Positions 49,718 to 57,053 of a DNA stretch of 61,159 nucleotides are shown piece by piece (positions within the stretch are counted from its first letter, which is position 1; every line of letters begins with the position of its first letter). The stretch is from NCBI GenBank assembly GCA_937922435.1, contig CAKZVT010000039.1, forward strand, positions 1-61,159, given 5' to 3'. This DNA is from an uncultured Prevotella sp. Its GTDB lineage: Bacteria; Bacteroidota; Bacteroidia; Bacteroidales; Bacteroidaceae. The notes beneath the pieces are model-generated. The model was not told the DNA's origin. It saw only the letters and a list, made by a program, of their open reading frames with translations, and did no database searches. A program made the position numbers and the translations under genes.

Positions 49718-51064
49718 TTACCTGCACAGCTTGCATCCCTCGCATTTTGCAAGCTCGCCGCGGAAGCGTTTTTCCACAAGATAGTGCAAGCGGTCGCGCA
49801 GGGGGTCGAGCTTTATGCCGTCGATTACCTCGTTTACGAAGGCGAACTCAAGCAGGAGCTTGGCTTCCTTGAGCGGGATGCCGCGCTGGCGCATGTAGAA
49901 CAGGGCCGCGTCGTTGAGCTGGCCTACGGTGCTTCCGTGGGCGCACTTCACGTCGTCGGCGTAAATTTCGAGCATGGGCTGCGTGTACATGCGCGCCTCC
50001 TTGGTAGCGCAAAGGTTCTGGTTGGTTTCCTGCGAAACGGTCTTCTGCGCTCCGTGGCGCACCAATACGCGGCCGGCGAACGCACCGACGGCGTTTCCGT
50101 CGAGCACGTATTTGTACAGTTCGCGGCTCGTACAGCGAGGCACGCGGTGGTCGATGAGCGTGTTGTTGTCTACGTGCTGGTGCTTGTCGGCTATTACGCA
50201 GCCGCGAAGGTCGCACTCTGCGCCCTCCCCTGCGAACACGAGGTCGGTGCGGTTGCGCGTCACTCCGTTGTGAAGCGTTATTACGTTGTGGCTCACGCGG
50301 CTGTCCCTTTGCTGCTCGATGAACACGTTGCTGACGCGGACGTTCTTCACATGGGTCTCTTCCAGACAATAAAGGTCGAGCTTGGCGTTGTCGCCCACGT
50401 ATGCCTCGATTACTTGGGTGGCAAGGAAACGGCGGTCGTCGGCGGCATGGTCGCAGAAGAGCAGCTTGATTTCAGCGCATTCCTCGACAACAATGAGCAC
50501 GCGGCGGTTCACCATCAAATCGACGTCAGACCGCAGAATATTGATTACCTGCACGGCCCTGTCTACCACAACGCCCTTAGGCACGTAAATAAGAAGGCCG
50601 TCCTGGGCGAGCATGGTGTTAAGAGCGGTAATGCCGTCGTCGGCCGTCTTGGCGAGCTTCGCATAATACTTTGCCACAAAGTCGGGATGTTCGGCTGCGT
50701 ATTTGGCCAGCGACCCCACCACAACTCCTTCCGGCAGGAGGTGCGCCTTGGGCACAGCCTTGTCGTAAAAGCCATCGTTCAGCACGAAGTAAAGCGACGT
50801 ACTGAGGTTTGGAACGTCGCAACGGAACGCCTCATACGGGTCTACCGGGATGTCAAGGCGGTTGAGGTTAAGCCCGTAGTCAGGCTCGAACAGCGCCGGG
50901 ATGTCCGTATATTTGTACCGTTCGACCTTCTTCGTGGGGAAGCCGAGACGGCGGAAGTCGTCGAATGCGGCGTCGCGCACGGCGTTCATAGGCTCCGCGC
51001 TGTGCGCCATAAGCATGTCGCGGCACTGCCCGTAGAGGTCGATATATTGTTTTTCGCTTTGCAT
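49718..51064 (-). CDS. sufD: Fe-S assembly scaffold protein SufD
   Basis: 448 residues. An N-terminal helical domain (with RRLGFPTKKVERYKYTDIPALFEP) precedes the long right-handed beta-helix of the SufBD family. The C-terminal part contains KCAHGSTVGQLNDAALFYMRQRGIP, the conserved histidine-bearing helix motif. SufD partners SufB and the ATPase SufC in the cluster-building complex. The gap to sufC upstream (157 bp) contains an inverted word array. Confidence 0.95.
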   Translation of the reverse strand: MQSEKQYIDLYGQCRDMLMAHSAEPMNAVRDAAFDDFRRLGFPTKKVERYKYTDIPALFEPDYGLNLNRLDIPVDPYEAFRCDVPNLSTSLYFVLNDGFYDKAVPKAHLLPEGVVVGSLAKYAAEHPDFVAKYYAKLAKTADDGITALNTMLAQDGLLIYVPKGVVVDRAVQVINILRSDVDLMVNRRVLIVVEECAEIKLLFCDHAADDRRFLATQVIEAYVGDNAKLDLYCLEETHVKNVRVSNVFIEQQRDSRVSHNVITLHNGVTRNRTDLVFAGEGAECDLRGCVIADKHQHVDNNTLIDHRVPRCTSRELYKYVLDGNAVGAFAGRVLVRHGAQKTVSQETNQNLCATKEARMYTQPMLEIYADDVKCAHGSTVGQLNDAALFYMRQRGIPLKEAKLLLEFAFVNEVIDGIKLDPLRDRLHYLVEKRFRGELAKCEGCKLCR

Positions 51065-51087
51065 GTTTTTTAAGTTTAGGAGTTAAA

Positions 51088-51213
51088 GGAGCAAGGAGTA
51101 AAGGAGTAAAGTAGATTTGACAAAACTAACTATGAAGACAATATTGGCAACTGCCAGTCAACTGTTACCTTGACAACAAGACATTCCTACTTACTCCTTT
51201 ACTCCTCCTCTCC
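51088..51213. repeat. Inverted GGAGTAAA word array in the sufC-sufD gap
   Basis: Arms 51088-51114 and 51187-51213 are imperfect inverted copies (about 27 bp, a few mismatches), made of words GGAGTAAA and GGAGCAA, with a 72-bp loop. It lies inside the suf operon, up to the sufC stop codon. Confidence 0.7.
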
Positions 51214-51220
51214 TTACTAC

Positions 51221-51976
51221 TCAAATACCGTCCACTTCCTCCTTTATCCAGTCGTAGCCGCGCTTCTCTATTTCCTTCGACAGCTCCGGGCCTGCGGTCT
51301 TCACTATTCGGCCTTTGTAGAGCACGTGGATGATGTCGGGCTTGATGATGTCGAGCAGACGCTCGTAGTGCGTAATGACGATGCAGCTCGACTCCGGCGT
51401 GCGCAGCTTGTTCACGCCTTCGGCCACGATACGCAGCGCGTCTACGTCAAGACCCGAGTCAGTCTCGTCGAGAATACTTAGCTTCGGTTCGAGCATAGCC
51501 ATCTGGAAAATCTCGTTGCGCTTCTTCTCGCCGCCGCTAAAGCCCTCGTTCACCGAGCGGTTAGACAGCTTGCTGTCAAGCTCTACGATTTTCCTCTTCT
51601 CGCGCATCAGCTTCAGAAACTCCGCCGCATTGAGCGGCTGCTTGCCCTCATACTTGCGCTTCTCGTTGACGGCGGCGCGCATGAAGTTGGTCATCGACAC
51701 CCCGGGGATTTCCACCGGGTACTGGAACGAGAGGAAAAGCCCCTCGTGCGCCCTGTCCTCGGGCTTCATGGCGAGCAAATCCTTGCCGTTGAACGTCACC
51801 TCGCCTTCGGTAACCTCATACAGCGGATTGCCAACAAGCACCGCGCTAAGCGTGCTCTTTCCCGAACCGTTAGGCCCCATTATGGCGTGCGTCTCGCCGT
51901 CCTTGATTGTGAGGTTGATGCCCTTAAGTATTTCCTTGTCGCCTATTTTAGCGTGTAAGTTCCTTATTTCCAACAT
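51221..51976 (-). CDS. sufC: Fe-S assembly ATPase SufC
   Basis: An ABC-type ATPase of the SufBCD complex. 251 residues from the ATG at 51976 (MLEIRNLHAKIG). An earlier ATG lies in a repeat and is rejected. Walker A is GPNGSGKSTL, the signature FSGGEKKRNEI and Walker B SILDETDSGLD, all typical of SufC. It is preceded by an inverted word array (51993-52128) separating it from sufB. Confidence 0.96.
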   Translation of the reverse strand: MLEIRNLHAKIGDKEILKGINLTIKDGETHAIMGPNGSGKSTLSAVLVGNPLYEVTEGEVTFNGKDLLAMKPEDRAHEGLFLSFQYPVEIPGVSMTNFMRAAVNEKRKYEGKQPLNAAEFLKLMREKRKIVELDSKLSNRSVNEGFSGGEKKRNEIFQMAMLEPKLSILDETDSGLDVDALRIVAEGVNKLRTPESSCIVITHYERLLDIIKPDIIHVLYKGRIVKTAGPELSKEIEKRGYDWIKEEVDGI

Positions 51977-51992
51977 AATATTTTCGATAAAT

Positions 51993-52128
51993 GGAGAATT
52001 GAAAATGGAGAATTGAAAATTATGATTACCATTGTAGACAGGCAATCACCTCAATCTTCATTACTTCCATTTCCTTTTCTCAATCAACTATGGTAATCAT
52101 AATTATCAATTCTCAACTTTCAATTCGC
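51993..52128. repeat. Inverted GGAGAATTG word array in the sufB-sufC gap
   Basis: Arms 51993-52032 and 52090-52128 are inverted, about 35 of 39 matching, ending inwardly in AATTATGATTACCAT. The loop is 57 bp. A lone arm of the same family is at about 7690-7725. Confidence 0.85.
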
Positions 52129-52138
52129 AATTAAAACA

Positions 52139-53599
52139 TTACCCTACCGTCCCTTCCAGCGACACGCTTAGCAGCTTCTGCGCCTCTACGGCGAACTCCA
52201 TCGGCAGCTTGTTGAGCACGTCCTTGGCGTAACCGTTGACTATCAGGCCGACGGCCTGCTCCGTGGGTATGCCGCGCTGGTTGCAGTATAACAGCTGCTC
52301 CTCGCTTATTTTGCTGGTCGTAGCCTCGTGCTCCACTATGGCCGTGTCGTTGTGTATGTCCATGTAGGGGAAGGTATGCGCGCCGCAGTCGCTTCCCAAA
52401 AGCAGCGAGTCGCACGACGAGTAGTTGCGCGCGCCGTCGGCTCCGGGGGCCACGCGCACCAGTCCGCGGTACGAGTTCTGGCTGTGACCCGCGCTGATGC
52501 CCTTGCTGATGATGGTGCTCTTGGTGTTCTTTCCAATGTGGAGCATCTTTGTTCCCGTGTCGGCCTCCTGGTAATTGTTCGTCACGGCAACGCTGTAGAA
52601 CTCCGCCACGGAGCCGTCGCCGCGCAGTATGCACGACGGATACTTCCAAGTTATTGCCGAGCCGGTCTCCACCTGCGTCCACGACAGCTTCGAGTTCTTG
52701 CCGCGCAGGTCGCCGCGCTTCGTCACAAGGTTCAGCACTCCGCCCCTGCCCTTCTCGTCGCCGGGATACCAGTTCTGCACCGTAGAGTATTTTACCTCGG
52801 CGTTGTCCTTCACCACGATTTCCACAATGGCGGCGTGCAGCTGGTTCTCGTCACGCATCGGGGCTGTGCATCCTTCGAGGTAAGACACGTAACTGTCGTC
52901 CTCGGCGATGATGAGCGTGCGCTCGAACTGCCCCGTGTTCCGCGCGTTTATGCGGAAATACGAGCTAAGCTCCATCGGGCTGCGCACGCCCTTGGGTATG
53001 TAGACGAATGAGCCGTCGCTGAACACCGCGCTGTTCAACGCGGCAAAGAAGTTGTCGCGGTAAGGCACGACCGTGCCCAAGTATTCGCGCACCAGCTCCG
53101 GGTGCTCCTTGATTGCGTCGCCGATTGAGCAGAAGATGATACCCTTCTCGGCCAGCTTCTCGCGGTAGGTGGTCTTCACCGACACCGAATCCATGATGGC
53201 GTCGACGGCCGTCTGGCCGCTAAGTATGAGCCGCTCCTCAAGCGGAATGCCCAGCTTGTCAAACGTCTTCATCAGCTCCGGGTCAATCTCCTTCTTGCCC
53301 TCGTCCTTCTTTTTCGCCATGGGGTCGGCGTAGTAGGATATGGCCTGGTAGTCGATGTCGGGCACATGCACGTGCCCCCACGTCGGCTGTTCCAGCGTCT
53401 GCCAGTAGCGCAACGCCTTAAGGCGGAAGTCGAGCATCCACTCCGGTTCGTCCTTCTTCTGCGAAATAAGGCGGACTACATCCTCGTTAAGCCCCGTGTC
53501 TATAATGTCGGTATGCACGTCGGTGGTGAAACCGAACTCATACTTCTGCTCGGCCACCTGGCGCACAAACTCGTTTTGCTTGTTGTTCACACTTTCCAT
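52139..53599 (-). CDS. sufB: Fe-S assembly scaffold protein SufB
   Basis: 486 residues from the ATG at 53599. The longer open frame to 53725 covers the promoter and is rejected. Family motifs are KEHPELVREYLGTVVPY, LNSAVFSDGSFVYIPKGVRSP, the ARNTGQFERTLIIAEDDS beta-helix and the C-terminal HEATTSKISEEQLLYCNQRG. It heads sufBCDS. The complete promoter at 53654-53685 supports the start choice. Confidence 0.96.
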   Translation of the reverse strand: MESVNNKQNEFVRQVAEQKYEFGFTTDVHTDIIDTGLNEDVVRLISQKKDEPEWMLDFRLKALRYWQTLEQPTWGHVHVPDIDYQAISYYADPMAKKKDEGKKEIDPELMKTFDKLGIPLEERLILSGQTAVDAIMDSVSVKTTYREKLAEKGIIFCSIGDAIKEHPELVREYLGTVVPYRDNFFAALNSAVFSDGSFVYIPKGVRSPMELSSYFRINARNTGQFERTLIIAEDDSYVSYLEGCTAPMRDENQLHAAIVEIVVKDNAEVKYSTVQNWYPGDEKGRGGVLNLVTKRGDLRGKNSKLSWTQVETGSAITWKYPSCILRGDGSVAEFYSVAVTNNYQEADTGTKMLHIGKNTKSTIISKGISAGHSQNSYRGLVRVAPGADGARNYSSCDSLLLGSDCGAHTFPYMDIHNDTAIVEHEATTSKISEEQLLYCNQRGIPTEQAVGLIVNGYAKDVLNKLPMEFAVEAQKLLSVSLEGTVG

Positions 53600-53653
53600 T
53601 CCTGTAAAATCACTCGCCTGCGCGTCGCCGGCAGGCACACTGTTGCAAGTCTG

Positions 53654-53685
53654 CAAAGTTAATGAATAATGGAAGCACAAGCAAA
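53654..53685 (-). promoter_or_regulatory. Promoter of the sufBCDS operon
   Basis: On the minus strand, TTTTG, 20 nt, TAACTTTG (53654-53661), about 55 nt before the sufB ATG. A full Bacteroidota consensus match. Confidence 0.75.
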
Positions 53686-53716
53686 ATTTTTGGTATAAAA
53701 AAGCAAAACGCCAAGG

Positions 53717-53758
53717 AACACCCACCCCAACCCTCCCAAAGGGAGGGAGCTTGATTAC
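53717..53758 (-). repeat. G-run hairpin repeat, copy 9
   Basis: ACACCCACCCCAACCC followed by TCCCAAAGGGAGGGAGCTTG. It lies just upstream of the suf promoter. Confidence 0.85.
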
Positions 53759-53900
53759 CTCCGCATTGGCGTATTGCTCCCAGTTCTCCCACCGCTCCTA
53801 TTCACCACTTTCCCAATAAGCCACATTTCGCTTTATGAAAGACCGTTCATCCGCAAACCTTTTGGATGAAATACAAGGTCTGTTAATGAAATCATTTGTT

Positions 53901-54035
53901 CCGCCGGATTTGCAATCCGGCGGTTTCTAATTGCGGATTTGCAATCCGCACATGCCCAAACATTTATCTCATGGCAGTGCGGTTTGAGCGGATTACAAAT
54001 CCTTATAGTAGATTTCGGCGGATTGCAAATCCGCC
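53901..54035. repeat. Array of CGGATT-loop-AATCCG hairpins
   Basis: Hairpin 1 at 53901-53923 (10-bp arms CCGCCGGATT, loop TGC). Hairpin 2 at 53933-53949 (arms GCGGATT, loop TGC). Hairpin 3 at 54017-54035 (arms GGCGGATT, loop GCA, thus inverted). A degenerate one is near 53988-54002. No gene. Confidence 0.8.
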
Positions 54036-54121
54036 AAAACATATTACCCTCCGCCTGAATTGCAGTAGGATGTATATGCTTATTGGGTTTATATTCCACA
54101 CACCCGAACTGCGGATGAACC

Positions 54122-54209
54122 ACGAAAGGCCACGTTTTGCAAGCCAAAAGACTATGTTTTACAATGCAAAAGGCCGTGTTTCGCATTGCGAAACACGGCC
54201 TTTTGGTAA
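54122..54209 (-). repeat. 4x22 element, copy L
   Basis: Four 22-bp units. Units 3 and 4 pair as AAAGGCCGTGTTTCGC / GCGAAACACGGCCTTT. The leader CTGATTGCCAG (minus strand) lies 7 nt to the right. The other end abuts CCGAACTGCGGATGAACCAC, the same module that abuts copy D. Confidence 0.9.
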
Positions 54210-54302
54210 CTGCCTGGCAATCAGCGAATTGCAAGCGGATGAAAAGGCGTAAGCCTTTCTCACCTTCTCACCCTCTCACCTTTTCACCTCTAAAAAACAT
54301 CA

Positions 54303-56012
54303 TCACTTCACCACCTTCGTGGTCTTCGCTCCGTTCTTCACGATGAGCAGACCGGTGGCCGGAACGTCGTCGATGCTGAACGCGTCGGTAGCAGCGGTGT
54401 AGACAAGCACGCCGTCGGCTGTATAGACACGCACCATGCCGTCACCAGCAACGTTTACAGCCTCAATGCCGGTAGTCCAGCCGGGTGTGCCTTCGCCTAT
54501 GGTAGGTATGCCGCCGGCGATTGTCACCTCGTAGCTGTTTACTATGTGTTCGTTGCTTCGCACCGTCTGCCAGTCTGTTTCCTTTGAGGATTTAGTTGCA
54601 AGATATACTTGGTACGTTCCATCAGGCAAAGATGCAGTGGATATTTCGCCTTGAGATATTTCGGGATAGCCGCTGTTTTCAGTGAAGCCGGTTATGGGCA
54701 TGCTCCACAGTGTAGTCTGTGTACCGCCGTTAACAGGTTCGGCCAAGAGTGCAAGATTGCCCGAGAAGCTCTCTGCGTCACAGTTAAGGACACTTGTAAC
54801 AGTGAATGAAAGCATGTTGCCGTATGCCGTTACGGTAAAGCTTCCACGTGTGGTCTGTCCGCCCGTCCAGCTTATTGAAGGCATAATGCCGAACTGCGAG
54901 GAATATGGGATTTCGGGAGCATCCGGGCCATGCGCTATTATCATGTCCTGGTTTTCGCTGAACGTAAGCATCTCGCCAACTTCGTAGAAGCCGTTGCTTT
55001 CGCCGTTCCATCCCCAGTTTATGTGTACGAGGCCGTTTTCGTCGTAACCGTCAAGCACGAAGGCGTGCCCTCCCTGTGACAAAGACGAGCCGCCGTAAAG
55101 TATCGGGCGCCGGTTACTGATTTCCTCACGGATGATGTTCATCCAGTCGTTGGTAGTATAGATGTCTCGCTGGTATATCTTTGTGCTGTAGCGGAAGTAG
55201 TCCCTCATGGCCGTGGTGGCATCAGTCGTATAGGCTCCACTGCCGTCGATGTTGTACATCATTTCCACGGATATGCCGCAGTGCAGCATCAACTGGGCTA
55301 CGGCCTCGGCCTGCATGCCGTTGTAAACGCCGCTGTAGTCGTCAATCATGTTGTCCCAATCGTAATGCGTGCGGTTGAACCTTGCCTCAAGTTCGAACAG
55401 TGTGCCGTCGTTGGCTGTGAAGTCGTAAAATTTCATTCCTTCCCCAGTGTCAGGCCACTTGTGGAAATACATGATTTGCGCCATGGCTGTAGCCACGCAG
55501 CCCGTAACATAGTGCTCCCTCGTAGAGCCGCCAATGCCAGATACGCTGTATGTGGGTGTCATGTTATTATATGGAGCATCCTGCCCCCAACGGCATGTCA
55601 GAAGTTCGTCGACACGTGCCGGATAGTCGCTGCTTTCAAGTGTCTCGACATCAGCTTGCACCTCTCCTGTTGCGAGCTTGGCCTGCAATGACTTGTCGAT
55701 GGCATCCATCCACCACTGCATTGCCGGCGGTATGTTGTCTTGATTGAAACGAGTATCAGAGTATCCGAGCACCGCGTCAAACATGTCATCATTAGCTATG
55801 ACCGCGAAACCGCCCGTGTCGTAGCCAAGTATTGTGAACTGTTTGCCGTTCTTCAGCAGTTTTATCTGGCCTGCGCCGCTGCGTGTCGACGCGCTCCCGT
55901 CAGTCTTAAGCACGCCAGCTGCGGCTGCTTTCATCTGCTGGAGGCTTCGCGGTGCACAATAGGCGGTGGCCGTCAGCAGCAAAAATGATAATGTGAAAAA
56001 TATCTTTTTCAT
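54303..56012 (-). CDS. C10-family cysteine peptidase (streptopain-like), secreted
   Basis: 569 residues with a signal peptide (MKKIFFTLSFLLLTATAYCA). A propeptide region (about 25-130; GGFAVIANDDMFDAVLGYSD) precedes the papain-like catalytic domain. The nucleophile is Cys172 in TGCVATAMAQIM and the partner His316 in QGGHAFVLDGYD, with the oxyanion/Trp motif INWGWNGESNG. The C-terminal 80 residues (GDGMVRVYTADGVLVYTA ... GLLIVKNGAKTTKVVK) resemble a type IX secretion sorting domain. It lies immediately downstream of a SusC/SusD operon. Relatives include interpain A and SpeB, which degrade host proteins. Confidence 0.93.
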   Translation of the reverse strand: MKKIFFTLSFLLLTATAYCAPRSLQQMKAAAAGVLKTDGSASTRSGAGQIKLLKNGKQFTILGYDTGGFAVIANDDMFDAVLGYSDTRFNQDNIPPAMQWWMDAIDKSLQAKLATGEVQADVETLESSDYPARVDELLTCRWGQDAPYNNMTPTYSVSGIGGSTREHYVTGCVATAMAQIMYFHKWPDTGEGMKFYDFTANDGTLFELEARFNRTHYDWDNMIDDYSGVYNGMQAEAVAQLMLHCGISVEMMYNIDGSGAYTTDATTAMRDYFRYSTKIYQRDIYTTNDWMNIIREEISNRRPILYGGSSLSQGGHAFVLDGYDENGLVHINWGWNGESNGFYEVGEMLTFSENQDMIIAHGPDAPEIPYSSQFGIMPSISWTGGQTTRGSFTVTAYGNMLSFTVTSVLNCDAESFSGNLALLAEPVNGGTQTTLWSMPITGFTENSGYPEISQGEISTASLPDGTYQVYLATKSSKETDWQTVRSNEHIVNSYEVTIAGGIPTIGEGTPGWTTGIEAVNVAGDGMVRVYTADGVLVYTAATDAFSIDDVPATGLLIVKNGAKTTKVVK

Positions 56013-56055
56013 GTAGCAGATGATTTAAGTTGTATGAGAACAAAATAAAAGACAG

Positions 56056-56082
56056 GGCATATCCCCATGATGGAGATATGCC
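56056..56082 (-). terminator. Terminator after the SusCD operon
   Basis: A 27-nt hairpin with arms GGCATATC and GATATGCC and an inner CCAT/ATGG pair, followed on the minus strand by TGTCTTTTATTTT. It lies 20 nt after the lipoprotein stop codon and 44 nt before the peptidase ATG, so the peptidase may be expressed separately or by read-through. Confidence 0.8.
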
Positions 56083-56101
56083 TTGCCTTTCTGTGCTATG
56101 A

Positions 56102-57013
56102 TTATTTCCTTGTAAGAGTTACATTCATCAAGCCCATGGCAACCTGAACTTGTGTACCACTTGCATTGCCCAGGTATATCGTTCCGTTTGCGAATGATAT
56201 TGATGATGTCGGTTCTCCGTTAGGTCCGAGTTGCCAGCTTCCATTCAAAGTGGTGTTTTGGTAAACGTATCCGTCACCAGGGTCAAAGAAGAACGACAAT
56301 GGCAGTCCTTGCAATTCAAGTATCGTCTCATTGCTGAAATACCATCCCAATGTTCCTCCATGAGACATTACGTCAAACGTATAATACCAATCGAACGTAA
56401 GTTCTTCGCCTGTACCAAGCATATTTTTCGTCGTTACGGTATAGACATTTTCGTAATCTTCATCGTTAGGGTCGGTAGGTCCGCCTATTGTGACGTCACA
56501 AGTCATAGGAGTACCTTCAAACGCATCAATAGCGTTAAGCGTCCACTCGCCGAACATTGCCTCATAGAAGCCGTCGTTGTTGAGTATCGTCACGGTTGCG
56601 GTATTGGCCGTACCGATTTCCGCTCCGTCCGCCTCTGCAATGGTGATGGTAAAGGTTCGGTCGTTGTTCGTCTCGGAATCGTCTATCGCCTTAATCTCTA
56701 CGTTGATGGTGTTATTCTCCAACGTGTCAGTGTTAAGGTTGAGGGTCTTGTCGGTTATGATGTAGTTGACATTCTCCACAGCCGGGTTTTCGCCAGTCTC
56801 GGCCGCCGTTATCCTCAGCCGTATGTTGCCGTTGCGCTTGCCGCTAACCTTAATTGGCACGTTAAAAACGTTCTCGGTCTCACGTACCTGCATCGTAGTC
56901 TGCTCGAACTCCACGGTAACACCGTCATTGCTGTTGTATTCAACATCGTCGTTAGAGCATGCAACGAATAGCGAAGCCACGGCGGCGAGCATCAACAATT
57001 TTATCTGTTTCAT
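56102..57013 (-). CDS. Surface lipoprotein with Calx-beta-like domain
   Basis: 303 residues. A lipoprotein signal ends at Cys19 (SLFVACSNDD). Residues about 30-150 form a Calx-beta/DUF-type beta sandwich (VEFEQTTMQVRETENVFNVP; FTITIAEADGAEIGTANTAT; ending TVTILNND). The C-terminal half (from YEAMFGEWTLNAIDAFEGTP) is a lipocalin-like or BT-type beta domain common in lipoproteins downstream of SusD. It probably binds the ligand imported by the SusCD pair. Third gene of the operon. Confidence 0.85.
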   Translation of the reverse strand: MKQIKLLMLAAVASLFVACSNDDVEYNSNDGVTVEFEQTTMQVRETENVFNVPIKVSGKRNGNIRLRITAAETGENPAVENVNYIITDKTLNLNTDTLENNTINVEIKAIDDSETNNDRTFTITIAEADGAEIGTANTATVTILNNDGFYEAMFGEWTLNAIDAFEGTPMTCDVTIGGPTDPNDEDYENVYTVTTKNMLGTGEELTFDWYYTFDVMSHGGTLGWYFSNETILELQGLPLSFFFDPGDGYVYQNTTLNGSWQLGPNGEPTSSISFANGTIYLGNASGTQVQVAMGLMNVTLTRK

Positions 57014-57053
57014 TGCTTTTTCGTTTTATAGTGATAATTCATTATTGCCTTAA

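Larger units (their letters stand above)
53600..54302. other. 703-bp gene-less block of repeats
   Basis: The longest gap without a gene. From left: the suf promoter (53654-53685), a G-run repeat (53717-53758), an array of hairpins with the palindrome CGGATTTGCAATCCG (53901-54035), the outer-arm sequence of the 13641 palindrome (54103-54128), 4x22 copy L (54122-54209), and a run of CTCACCTT-like words (54250-54295) up to the C10 peptidase stop codon. Reading frames here consist of repeats and are unlikely to be genes. Confidence 0.8.

Noticed and set aside
53600..53725. N-terminal extension of SufB
   Set aside because: The region contains the full promoter (53654-53685), and the canonical start is at 53599.
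53833..54252. Open frames with repeated CNP/IANP peptides
   Set aside because: Peptides come from the CGGATTTGCAATCCG hairpin array on both strands. No start signal or conserved domain.
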